From Oceanococcus sp041619315 (GTDB lineage: Bacteria > Pseudomonadota > Gammaproteobacteria > Nevskiales > Oceanococcaceae), in contig JBFKEC010000006.1 of assembly GCA_041619315.1 (NCBI GenBank), forward strand, positions 1 through 29,572: 29,572 nt of DNA, written 5' to 3'. The notes below the pieces were generated by a model. It saw only the letters and a program-made list of their open reading frames with translations, was not told the origin of the DNA and searched no databases. The position numbers and the translations under genes were made by a program. This document shows, piece by piece, positions 1-7,973 of the stretch (within the stretch, counting starts at the first letter, position 1; every line of letters starts with the position of its first letter).

Positions 1-1275
1 GCCTTCAACCACAGTTTCCAGCACGAACTGGCCATCTGCGCTCTGGCGCAATACCCACAGCTTGTCGTTGCCGTCGCCGGGTACAACGATATCCGGCCAG
101 CCGTTGCCATCAATATCACCAACGCTGAAGATGCCCGGCGTACCCTGACTTGCCGGACTGCCCGCCAGCGTGATGCGGAATTCCTGCGACACAATCTGAT
201 ACGGCCACTGGCTGAGCTCTTTCGGATTGTCCGGGAATTCGAAGATGTACATGCCGGGCGGAATCAGTTCTCCATTCGCATCAATCATGCGCGGATCATC
301 CTGATGATTGTGTGAGCCGACCACCAGTTCGACTTCGCCATCCAGATCCATGTCCACAATTTCCATGTGATAGCCCAGTCCAATGGTGCTATCAATGCTG
401 TGGTTGGCCCATTGCCCAGCGTAGCTGTTGGCTTCAGACGGTGCTTCAAGCTGTTCCAGCCAGATCACCGAAGGTCTGGCTGGATACCCGAAAAAGTGCG
501 TCAGCAGTATGTCCTGATCACCATCACCATCGACATCGTGCATCTTCAGAAACACGCCGCCGACATCATCCTTAAGCACGTGATATTCGAACTCACCGTT
601 GTCCAGTTGGCGATACCACTCGACCTTGAGCAATTCATTGCCATCCGGACTGCCCATGGTATTGGTCAACAAATCCTGGGTCTGCGCCGAGGTGGTCACA
701 ACATCGAGCAAACCGTCACCATCCAGATCGAGCTGAGCGGACTCATGCCAGAAAAAGTTGCTCGCGGTCCAGCGTGTCTCATCGGAAAAGTAGTGACGCT
801 CGGTGAATTCCGGCCCTTCCAGCCAGAACTGGGTACCACCAAACGTGCTCAGAAAGCCGGTTTGAACGAGGATGTCCTTGACTCCATCCTCGTTGATATC
901 CATAACCTGCGGGGTGTTGATGAACGGGAAACCATTCAGCAGAGACGGCTCAACCAGCACCCGCTCTTGCCATGGTCCTTCCAGCCCCTGCTCGGTGCTG
1001 AACACGCGCAATCCACCGCGTGACAACACCCCCGGCGGCCCTGGCGGGCTCACCTCGAGCAGGGTCGAAAGTATGATTTCCTTGACCCCGTCGTTGTTCA
1101 GGTCGTCCACCGCCAGGAACGCCGCCGACTGCTGCGGGTCCTTGACGGTGTAAGCAACGTACTCACCAGCCGGCACGCCGGCGGCTACGTCCTGGCGTGC
1201 TGTGCCGCTCTGATCACCGCAACCTGCGGCCAGCAGCACGGCCCCCGTCATCGCAATCTGATGAGCATTTTTCAT
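1..1275 (-). CDS. FG-GAP/VCBS-repeat lipoprotein (C-terminus off the left edge)
   Basis: The frame is open from an ATG at 1275 to the window edge, giving 425 residues of an incomplete protein. The N-terminus is a short signal peptide with a lipobox (LAAG before Cys19), so it should be a lipoprotein. Six aspartate-rich calcium-binding-type loops of the form DxDGDGxxD are spread through it, near residues 58-67, 126-135, 183-192, 247-256, 308-317 and 387-396. This spacing is typical of FG-GAP/VCBS repeats that fold as a beta-propeller. The start lies 4 nt after the stop of the TonB-dependent receptor, so the two are almost certainly co-transcribed, and the protein may be a surface or periplasmic partner of the receptor. 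The family assignment is from the repeats only; the ligand is unknown. Confidence 0.85.
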   Translation of the reverse strand, partial: MKNAHQIAMTGAVLLAAGCGDQSGTARQDVAAGVPAGEYVAYTVKDPQQSAAFLAVDDLNNDGVKEIILSTLLEVSPPGPPGVLSRGGLRVFSTEQGLEGPWQERVLVEPSLLNGFPFINTPQVMDINEDGVKDILVQTGFLSTFGGTQFWLEGPEFTERHYFSDETRWTASNFFWHESAQLDLDGDGLLDVVTTSAQTQDLLTNTMGSPDGNELLKVEWYRQLDNGEFEYHVLKDDVGGVFLKMHDVDGDGDQDILLTHFFGYPARPSVIWLEQLEAPSEANSYAGQWANHSIDSTIGLGYHMEIVDMDLDGEVELVVGSHNHQDDPRMIDANGELIPPGMYIFEFPDNPKELSQWPYQIVSQEFRITLAGSPASQGTPGIFSVGDIDGNGWPDIVVPGDGNDKLWVLRQSADGQFVLETVVEG

Positions 1276-1279
1276 AGGC

Positions 1280-4129
1280 TTAGAACTTGAATTTCAGCGC
1301 GGTACCCCAGGTCCGGCCCGGGCCTTTGCCTACCAGATACTGATTGAACACTCCAAGCACGAAGGCGCTGGACGGATAGTCTTCGTCGGTCAGATTCTTG
1401 ACCCAGCCCAGCACTTCCCAACGGCCATCCGGGCTGGCCAGATTGAACGAGGCGTTGTACAGCTGACGATCCGGCACCCAACCCACATTCAGCGGGGTCA
1501 GATACTGCTTGCTCTGATAGCTGGTATCCACGCGCGCCATGACATCCCAACCGTACAGATAGGTGTTGTAGTTGACGCCCAGATTGCCCTGCACCTTGGA
1601 GGTCCGGGCCAGCTGATTGCCACCGATGCTGCCATCCGCCGGGCAGGTCACGCCGTCACAATGGAACGCGCCATCTTCCTGCTCACCGGCCGCATAGATC
1701 ACATCGTCGTCATACTTGGCTTCGTTGTAGGTCATGCCAAGATCCAGCGAGAAGCCGTACGGCAGATGCAAGCGTGATTCCAGCTCCATACCGAGACTGC
1801 TGGCACCACCGATGTTGGTGATGATGTCCGAGGTCGAAAGACCGGCTTCGGACGGCGGCACCCCACCCTGCAAACCCGTCCAGTCGATGTAGTAAACCGC
1901 TGCGTTCAGGGTCAGCGCACGCCCGAAGAACTGGTTCTTGGTACCGATTTCATAGGTCCAGTTTTCTGCTTCGTCGTAGGTCAGATCGGCCGGATCATCG
2001 GCGTTGTTGAAACCGCCGGATTTCACCCCCATAGCCGCCGAGGCATAGACCATGCTGTCATCCGCGAACGCCCAGTTGATGATCCCGCGCGGGGTGAAGT
2101 AGGCAAAGTCCTCGCTGTCATACGGCACCACCAGCGAGCTTTCGATCGAGTTGGCAAACAGCGGCATGACCGGGTGTTCAGGCAGGTTGTAGGTCACGGT
2201 TTCCTGATAGCCCAGCATGAACGAGTCGGTATAGCGCTCGACCTCTTTGCTTTCAATCGTATAGCGTGCTTCCAGCGTGGTTTGCAGGCTGTCCGTGATG
2301 TCGATGGTGACCGAGGCAAACAGGGCCGAAATCTCGTCCTTGAAGGCGGTCCATTCGCCGCGATTGTCACCACCGTGCTGACGCACGAACTGGTCATAGG
2401 CCGTGCCCATGGTCAGCACGGTCTGATCAGCCAGCGAGTTGGGGTGGCGCAACGGCAGATTACAGTTGGCAATGTTTTCCGGCGTATCCGCATTACACAG
2501 ATCGTTGATGAACAGCGCGGTCCATTCTTCGTCTTCGACCACCGAGTAGTAGGCACCGAAGCTGGTGCGTATGGCCGGATTCAGTTCCCAGTCGAAACGC
2601 AGTTCATGCGAGAACGATTTGAGTTCAGAGTTGGGCCGCGAGCTGGCCGTGTTGGCGAAGGTGTAAGCCGCATCGCTGTTCGGGTCCAGCAGGTAAACCG
2701 CCGCGTTGGTCAGCATGGCGCGGCCGACCAGCGGGTCTTCGTCACTGGTGCCGCCATCGGTGTAGGAGCTGTGGTCAGCGGTACCGAACAGATAGTAGGC
2801 GGTCAGCGCCTCGGTAATGTCATAGTCCAGCGAGAATGTCAGGGCGCGGGTCTCGCCGACAAAGCCAACCGCGCGCGGATCAACCACGATGCCATCCACC
2901 GTACGTTCGGCCACATCCGAGGCGTAGTTCGGCAGCTCACCACACCACAAGGTATAACCGGTGCGGTTATGGGTCGGGCTGGGCAGACCAATGTCCGACA
3001 CGGTTGCGGTGTTGCAGTTGAGGTCGTTCTGGGCTTCTGTGCGCATACCGAAACGGGCCGTATTGACCCCGGAGATGCTGTAGCCCGGCGAGGTTTTATG
3101 AATCATCTCGCTGCTGTAATAGCCAATCCGTGTGCGCAACTCAGCGAGCGGCTCCCAGGCCAGTGACACACTGAAGGTTTCGTCATCATGGCCACCAAGA
3201 TTGCCACGCACGTTCTCGCCATACGGATCGGCATTGGCGACCGGGTGGTTGTTCTTGGTGTGCCCATCGTAGTTGGAGATACCGGCCGAGAATTTGCCGA
3301 ACAGGGTCTGCGTATCATCCAGCGGACCACTGGCACTCAGACGATATTGTTCGCGACCGTTGTCACCAATGGTGGCCATCAGATAGCCACCCGGCTGCGC
3401 GCCCGGACGCAAGGTGATGTAGTTGACCGCGCCGGCAAATGCATTACGCCCGTACAAGGCGTTCTGCGGGCCTTTGACCACCTCGACACGCTCCATGTCG
3501 ATCATGCCCAGATCGAGCATGCTCTGGCGCTGCAGATACACCCCGTCGAGGAAGAACGACACGTTCTGAATACGCGAGGTGGTGAACTGCTGGGCCAGAC
3601 CGCGAATCACCGCGTTGCCATGCGCACCACCCGACTGGAAGGCTTCAAAGGTAAAGCCGGGCGTCGCGGCGGCGATGTCATCCAGACCGCTGAAGCCACG
3701 CTGCTCGAGTTCTTCGGCGCTAAACGGTGTCACCGACAGCGGCACTTCCTGTATCGACTCGGAACGCTTACGCGCGGTGACCACAATCTCTTCAAGATGT
3801 GCCGGCTTGGCCGCCTGTTTTTGAGCCTCAGCCAGTTCAGCGCCGGTCGGCACGCCTTCCTCTTCAAGCTCGACCACCGGTGCTGAATCCTGCTCTGACT
3901 CCGGCTCCTGTTCCGACGCTTGCTGCGATTCCGACGCTTGCTGCGGTTCATCCTGAGCCGCGCTTTGAGTCGTTGCAGGTGCAGTGCTTTGAGCCTGCTC
4001 GGAAGAAGGACTACTAGCGCCAAACAGAGCGTCCAGATCATCATCCTGGGCCAATGCATTTCCTGCCATACCGCACATCAACGCAGCCATGGCCACGAAT
4101 CGCGGTTTCACAAACCCCACCAACAACAT
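1280..4129 (-). CDS. TonB-dependent outer-membrane receptor
   Basis: The product is 949 residues if translation starts at the ATG at 4129. That start is preceded by AAAGGA at a good distance and begins directly with a signal peptide ending in NALAQ near residue 28; an in-frame upstream ATG at 4174 would put 15 polar residues before it. Residues about 29-110 form an acidic Gln/Glu/Ser-rich linker with a repeated QQASE unit. A TonB-box-like EEIVVTARKR at about 113-122 leads into the plug domain, followed by a large beta-barrel that ends in Phe (LKFKF), as outer-membrane proteins do. Several Cys pairs in predicted extracellular loops may form disulfides. The VTARKR type is common in proteobacterial receptors for siderophores and organic substrates. 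Its position beside the catabolic operons, facing a shared operator, suggests uptake of the pathway substrate (inference). Confidence 0.95.
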   Translation of the reverse strand: MLLVGFVKPRFVAMAALMCGMAGNALAQDDDLDALFGASSPSSEQAQSTAPATTQSAAQDEPQQASESQQASEQEPESEQDSAPVVELEEEGVPTGAELAEAQKQAAKPAHLEEIVVTARKRSESIQEVPLSVTPFSAEELEQRGFSGLDDIAAATPGFTFEAFQSGGAHGNAVIRGLAQQFTTSRIQNVSFFLDGVYLQRQSMLDLGMIDMERVEVVKGPQNALYGRNAFAGAVNYITLRPGAQPGGYLMATIGDNGREQYRLSASGPLDDTQTLFGKFSAGISNYDGHTKNNHPVANADPYGENVRGNLGGHDDETFSVSLAWEPLAELRTRIGYYSSEMIHKTSPGYSISGVNTARFGMRTEAQNDLNCNTATVSDIGLPSPTHNRTGYTLWCGELPNYASDVAERTVDGIVVDPRAVGFVGETRALTFSLDYDITEALTAYYLFGTADHSSYTDGGTSDEDPLVGRAMLTNAAVYLLDPNSDAAYTFANTASSRPNSELKSFSHELRFDWELNPAIRTSFGAYYSVVEDEEWTALFINDLCNADTPENIANCNLPLRHPNSLADQTVLTMGTAYDQFVRQHGGDNRGEWTAFKDEISALFASVTIDITDSLQTTLEARYTIESKEVERYTDSFMLGYQETVTYNLPEHPVMPLFANSIESSLVVPYDSEDFAYFTPRGIINWAFADDSMVYASAAMGVKSGGFNNADDPADLTYDEAENWTYEIGTKNQFFGRALTLNAAVYYIDWTGLQGGVPPSEAGLSTSDIITNIGGASSLGMELESRLHLPYGFSLDLGMTYNEAKYDDDVIYAAGEQEDGAFHCDGVTCPADGSIGGNQLARTSKVQGNLGVNYNTYLYGWDVMARVDTSYQSKQYLTPLNVGWVPDRQLYNASFNLASPDGRWEVLGWVKNLTDEDYPSSAFVLGVFNQYLVGKGPGRTWGTALKFKF

Positions 4130-4253
4130 AGAAAGTTCCTTTGCTTGAGCTTCAGCATGCCAACCCCGTTTCATCCGTGATTCATGCGGGCTGACAGAAT
4201 GCGCCGTATAGCTGAAAATCGTGCCGACAACCGGCGTTGATCTAATGTACTAT

Positions 4254-4273
4254 TGTTATATCATTTGCACAAC
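4254..4273 (+). promoter_or_regulatory. Operator site 1 of a four-site motif (putative GntR/HutC operator)
   Basis: The 20-bp sequence TGTTATATCATTTGCACAAC lies in the 167-bp divergent region between the TonB receptor (start 4129, minus) and the operon beginning at 4297. It matches the sites at 11767, 21302 (minus strand) and 23400 and has imperfect dyad symmetry (GTTATA against GCACAAC). The adjoining AT-rich stretch could hold promoters, but I cannot place -35/-10 boxes with confidence. Assignment to the GntR regulator at 12812-13693 is inference. Confidence 0.7.
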
Positions 4274-4296
4274 ATGATTAACGCCCAGCAAGGTCT

Positions 4297-4956
4297 ATGC
4301 CAAAGTACTCCGTTGCCGTTGCCCTGTTTGATTACCTCCCGATACTGGCGAGCGCCGTCGCACTCGGGTGCTTAGCGCGCCTGCTCGCCACAAGCACCAG
4401 CGCCCTATATAAGGTGTTCCTGGTCGGCGCCGCCTCCGTTATCGCCGGAGGACTGTGCAAAGCCAGCTGGAAACTGCTCACAGCGCTGTCCATCACGCCG
4501 CCACCGGGGCTCGACACTCTGCTGTTCCTGCTGATGCCGGCCGGCTTCGTCATGATCGCCGTGGCACTGCACCAGTATCGCCACAGCCTGCACCAGTTCA
4601 GAACGCCGACGGTGATCTCAAGCAGCTATGCCATCGCCTGGCTGCCTGCCCTGCTGCTGGTGGTGATGTTGCCGGAATCACGCATGTGGTTCGTATGGCT
4701 GCTGGCGCTGAGCGTCATCGCCAACGCAGGCATGCTGTGGCAGTGCGCGGGTATCGCACGCGCTCAAGCCGGCGGCGCGGCACTCAGCATAGGTTTGTTG
4801 GTCTACAGCTTTTGCGCCGCCATGGGCATGGCCGGACTGTCGCGCCTGCCTGAGGGTGAATTGACGGCATGGGCCCAGGAGCTGACCAATCTGAGCGGTC
4901 AAATGGCGCTGGCCATCGCGTGCTGGCGCATACAACAAAAAGGACAACTCTCATGA
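4297..4956 (+). CDS. Polytopic inner-membrane protein of unknown function
   Basis: This 219-residue protein is strongly hydrophobic, with about six or seven predicted transmembrane segments (for example around residues 10-28, 38-60, 73-92, 110-127, 130-150, 158-178 and 195-212) separated by short polar loops. I do not recognise a family and see no catalytic motif. It is the first gene of the plus-strand catabolic operon, directly downstream of operator site 1, and its stop codon overlaps the start of the next gene by 4 nt (ATGA). Its place suggests a membrane role coupled to the periplasmic protein that follows, but that is only context. Confidence 0.75.
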   Translation: MPKYSVAVALFDYLPILASAVALGCLARLLATSTSALYKVFLVGAASVIAGGLCKASWKLLTALSITPPPGLDTLLFLLMPAGFVMIAVALHQYRHSLHQFRTPTVISSSYAIAWLPALLLVVMLPESRMWFVWLLALSVIANAGMLWQCAGIARAQAGGAALSIGLLVYSFCAAMGMAGLSRLPEGELTAWAQELTNLSGQMALAIACWRIQQKGQLS

Positions 4957-5480
4957 GTTTGCATCACCACCCCCGCCTGCTTGCGGCTGTGCTGTTATTT
5001 GCCAGCGCGCTGCCGTGGGCACACGCACTCGAGGTTGGAGAAGCCTTGCCCGCGTTCGCACTTGAAGATGCCACCGGCAGCGAAGTGGTCCTGCTGGAAA
5101 CACACAACAGAATCTATGCCACCGCAGATCGCAAGGGCGGCAAGCTGATTGAACAGGCCATGGAAGGTTTAGATCAGACCGCCCTGGATGCTCACAACGC
5201 CGTGCTCATCACAGAAATCAGCAAAGCGCCTGGTTTTGTCCGCGGCATGATCAAATCCGGGCTGGAAGATCGCAGCTATATCAACTGGGTCGACGACTCC
5301 GGGCGCACGCGCAAGTTGTGGCCCTACCGCAAGAATCACGTCACCGTCATCGACCTGCACGCATTCGAAGTTCAAGCCATACGATTCGAGCGCGATCTCG
5401 CAACGCTTAAAGACTGGCTGACAGCGCAGCCGGATGAGCCCCAAGCCACACCCGAAACACCCGAACAGGAACAAGACTAG
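4953..5480 (+). CDS. Periplasmic thioredoxin-fold protein without a CxxC motif
   Basis: The product is 175 residues. The ATG at 4953 overlaps the previous stop and has AGGA upstream. Residues 1-25 form a signal peptide (hydrophobic core LLAAVLLFASALPW, cleavage near AHA-LEV). The mature start, with GEALPAFALEDATGSEVVL, looks like the first strands of an AhpC/TSA or TlpA-type thioredoxin fold. Where a redox-active CxxC would sit there is none: the mature protein has no cysteine. A late stretch, NHVTVIDL, fits the strand after the cis-Pro region of the fold, and the C-terminus is a Pro/Glu-rich tail. A disulfide reductase role is therefore unlikely; YtfJ-like or binding functions are possible. 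It sits between the membrane protein and the amidohydrolase in the operon. Confidence 0.7.
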   Translation: MSLHHHPRLLAAVLLFASALPWAHALEVGEALPAFALEDATGSEVVLLETHNRIYATADRKGGKLIEQAMEGLDQTALDAHNAVLITEISKAPGFVRGMIKSGLEDRSYINWVDDSGRTRKLWPYRKNHVTVIDLHAFEVQAIRFERDLATLKDWLTAQPDEPQATPETPEQEQD

Positions 5481-5482
5481 CC

Positions 5483-6154
5483 ATGCAAACGTCCGACAAG
5501 ACCGCCCGCGAAATCTGGGCCGAGGTCAAAGCCAACCCGAACCGTGCCCGCTTCGGCTACGGACGCAAGGCCGCGCTGGTCAACATCGATCTGCAACAGG
5601 CTTACACCGCGACCGACAAGTTCAAAACCGCCTATGAGACCGATCCGCGCCAGATCGAGCACATCAATGCGCTGGCCGCAGGCATGCGCAAACTGGGCTG
5701 GCCGGTGGTGTGGACCCATGTGGCGTTTTTAGACTCGGCAGAAGATGCCGGCGTGTGGGGCACCCGCACGGACACGCCGGATTCGCTGCAAAACATCAAA
5801 TACAACTCCGAGCGCCATGCCTTCGATCCACGCTGTGAGATTGCCGAACAGGACGTGATCTATACCAAGCGCATGCCCTCGCCGTTCTTTGAAACACCAT
5901 TGCAGTCTCTGCTGGTGTGGCATCAGGTCGACACCGTGATCATCACCGGCGGCTCGACGTCGGGCTGCGTGCGCGCCGGCGCGGTTGATTCGCTATCACG
6001 CGGGTATCGCACTATCGTGCCGGAGCAGTGTGTGGCCGACAAACACGAGTCCTATCACTTCGCCAATCTCACCGACCTGATGCTCAAGTACGCTGACGTT
6101 GTCGACGTCGCGGAACCGCTCGACTGGCTGGCTGCGGAGGCCGCCAAGGCATGA
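5483..6154 (+). CDS. Isochorismatase-family cysteine amidohydrolase (N-carbamoylsarcosine amidase/maleamate amidase type)
   Basis: This 223-residue protein has the catalytic triad of the cysteine-hydrolase branch of the isochorismatase superfamily: Asp36 (VNIDLQQAY), Lys129 (YTKRMPSPFF) and Cys162 (GGSTSGCVRAGAVD). The GCVRA motif with the preceding cis-peptide GGSTS is typical of N-carbamoylsarcosine amidases and maleamate amidases, which hydrolyse an amide or carbamoyl group and release ammonia. An N-terminal extension of about 27 residues precedes the core fold. It starts 2 nt after the upstream stop and overlaps the next gene by 4 nt. A second, shorter relative lies in the minus operon at 13695. 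The exact substrate cannot be read from the sequence; a dicarboxylic acid monoamide would suit the downstream LeuCD-type hydro-lyase. Confidence 0.9.
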   Translation: MQTSDKTAREIWAEVKANPNRARFGYGRKAALVNIDLQQAYTATDKFKTAYETDPRQIEHINALAAGMRKLGWPVVWTHVAFLDSAEDAGVWGTRTDTPDSLQNIKYNSERHAFDPRCEIAEQDVIYTKRMPSPFFETPLQSLLVWHQVDTVIITGGSTSGCVRAGAVDSLSRGYRTIVPEQCVADKHESYHFANLTDLMLKYADVVDVAEPLDWLAAEAAKA

Positions 6155-7068
6155 AGGACAACCCCGGACTCTACGACTACTGGGCGTACAAAAACCGGCC
6201 AAAGATTCGCTGGCCGAATGGCGCACGCATCGCATTGTGGGTTGCACCCAACATCGAGTTTTATGAACTCAATCCGCCGGCCAATGCTTATCGCAAAGCC
6301 TGGCCCACACCGGCGCCCAGCGTGCCTGGCTACGCGATCCGCGACTATGGCAACCGGGTTGGCCACATGCGCCAGATGCGCCTGCTGGAAAAATACGGCA
6401 TCCGCGGCTCGATCTCGCTGTCAGCAGCACTGTGCCAGCATCACCCGGAAATCATCGAGTTGTGCAAAGAACGTGACTGGGAATTCTTCAGCCACGGCAT
6501 CTACAACACCCGCTACACCTATGGCCTGAGTGAAGATCAGGAACGGGCGATGATTGAAGACGCCATGGAGACGATTGAAAAAGCCGTCGGGCGGCGTCCC
6601 GCCGGCTACCTGGCCCCGGCACTGTCGCACTCCGAAGTCACGGTCGATCTGTTCGCTGAGGCTGGCGGTCTGTACACCTGCGATCTGTTCCACGACGACC
6701 AGCCCACACCGCTCAAGCTGCGCAGCGGCAAGCGTTTTGTATCGCTGCCCTACTCGCTGGAAATGAACGACACCATCGCCTATGTGGTGAACAAGGTTGA
6801 ACCACGCCTGTACGGCCAGATGATCATGGACTGCTTTGATCGCCTGTATGCCGAAGGCGAGACCTCCGGCACAGTGATGTGCATACCCACACACAATTAT
6901 CAGGTGGCGTGTCCGCATCGCATCAAAGCGTTCGAGCAAGCGCTGGAATACATCACCGGTCACTCCGATGTCTGGATCGCAACCGGACGCGAGATTGTCG
7001 ACCACTACCTCGACCATCATTACGACATCGCCCAGGCTGCGATCGTCGCCAGCGAGAACCGCGCATGA
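6151..7068 (+). CDS. Polysaccharide-deacetylase-fold hydrolase, PuuE/allantoinase-like (paralogue 1)
   Basis: The product is 305 residues and starts in an ATGA overlap. The overall pattern fits the NodB-homology/PuuE-type deacetylase fold: WPNGARIALW, the RDYGNRVG segment near 64-71, EFFSHGIYN around His115, a PAGYLAPALS strand, and THNYQVACPHRI near 250 closing the barrel. The standard NodB metal motifs (TFDD and HSxxH) are absent: the first strand reads VAPNIEF and only the His of SHG remains. PuuE allantoinases, which open a cyclic ureide without that metal site, show a similar loss, so hydrolysis of a cyclic amide or ureide is more plausible than sugar deacetylation. No signal peptide is present, so it is cytoplasmic. 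The next gene is a paralogue. Confidence 0.85.
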   Translation: MKDNPGLYDYWAYKNRPKIRWPNGARIALWVAPNIEFYELNPPANAYRKAWPTPAPSVPGYAIRDYGNRVGHMRQMRLLEKYGIRGSISLSAALCQHHPEIIELCKERDWEFFSHGIYNTRYTYGLSEDQERAMIEDAMETIEKAVGRRPAGYLAPALSHSEVTVDLFAEAGGLYTCDLFHDDQPTPLKLRSGKRFVSLPYSLEMNDTIAYVVNKVEPRLYGQMIMDCFDRLYAEGETSGTVMCIPTHNYQVACPHRIKAFEQALEYITGHSDVWIATGREIVDHYLDHHYDIAQAAIVASENRA

Positions 7069-7973
7069 GCCAGGAATACCCAATGCGCCGCTACGGCATG
7101 GACCATGAGCGCTACGACTGGTCGATGCTGGCCGAGCGCAAGCCCATTACCTGGCCGGACAAGCAGCCGCTGGCCCTGTGGATCAATATCTGTCTGCAGT
7201 TCTACCCGCTCAACCCCAAGGGCGAGCCGGTCAAACTGCCCGGCAACATGACCATGCCGTATCCGGATTTGCGTCACTACAGCTTGCGCGATTACGGCAA
7301 CCGCGTTGGCCTGTACCGCATTCTGGAGGCGCTGGAGGCACGCGGGCTGTCGGCCAGCTTCGCGATCAACGCCGATCTGGCACAACGCACACCGGCACTG
7401 ATGGAACATGTGCGGGAAACCGGCTGGGAGGTGCTCGGCCATTCCTGGAACATGGACAGCGCACACGCTGGCGGACTGGAACCTGGCGCCGAGCGCGAAC
7501 TGACCCAGCGCTCGCTGGATGTCCTGCGTGAGCTCAGCCAGCAGGACATTCGCGGCTGGCTCAGCCCGGGCAAACTGCAAAGCCACAACACCCCGGAACT
7601 GCTGCGTGAAGCCGGTATCGGCTATCAATGTGACTGGGTCAACGACGACATGCCTTACAGCTTCCGCACCGCAAACGGTGAATTGTGGAATCTGCCGCTG
7701 TCGACCGAACTGGAAGATCGCTTCGTGTTGATCGACAACCTGCATCCGGCCGCCTCATGGGCCGATCAGGTCAGCGATGCGGCTGAATATCTATGCGAAG
7801 AAAGCGCCCAGCAAGGTGGTCGCATCCTGGCCCTGAACCTGCATCCCTGGGTGATTGGTCAACCCCACCGGATTGGCTACCTGGAGCAGGCGCTGGATCA
7901 GATTCTGGCTGGACAACCTGTCTGGAATGCCATGCCGCAAGAGATTCTCGACCAATTTGCAGCCCAGCAATGA
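7065..7973 (+). CDS. Polysaccharide-deacetylase-fold hydrolase, PuuE/allantoinase-like (paralogue 2)
   Basis: This 302-residue protein starts at the ATG at 7065 in an ATGA overlap; the longer open frame upstream of it lies inside paralogue 1 and is not used. It shares the RDYGNRVG block (residues about 75-82) with paralogue 1. Its GHSWNM around His126 corresponds to SHGIYN, and LHPWVIGQPHRI near 265 is the closing motif typical of PuuE-like proteins. The NodB Asp-Asp pair is replaced (WINICLQFY). The two paralogues are clearly diverged, so they either act on different intermediates or form a heteromer; I cannot tell which. It overlaps leuC by 4 nt, which indicates translational coupling. No signal peptide or membrane segment is present. 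Confidence 0.85.
   Translation: MSQEYPMRRYGMDHERYDWSMLAERKPITWPDKQPLALWINICLQFYPLNPKGEPVKLPGNMTMPYPDLRHYSLRDYGNRVGLYRILEALEARGLSASFAINADLAQRTPALMEHVRETGWEVLGHSWNMDSAHAGGLEPGAERELTQRSLDVLRELSQQDIRGWLSPGKLQSHNTPELLREAGIGYQCDWVNDDMPYSFRTANGELWNLPLSTELEDRFVLIDNLHPAASWADQVSDAAEYLCEESAQQGGRILALNLHPWVIGQPHRIGYLEQALDQILAGQPVWNAMPQEILDQFAAQQ

Noticed and set aside
2174..3166. 330-codon open frame on the plus strand
   Set aside because: It is antisense to the TonB-dependent receptor barrel and shows no family motif, signal or ribosome site; the receptor frame is full length and continuous.
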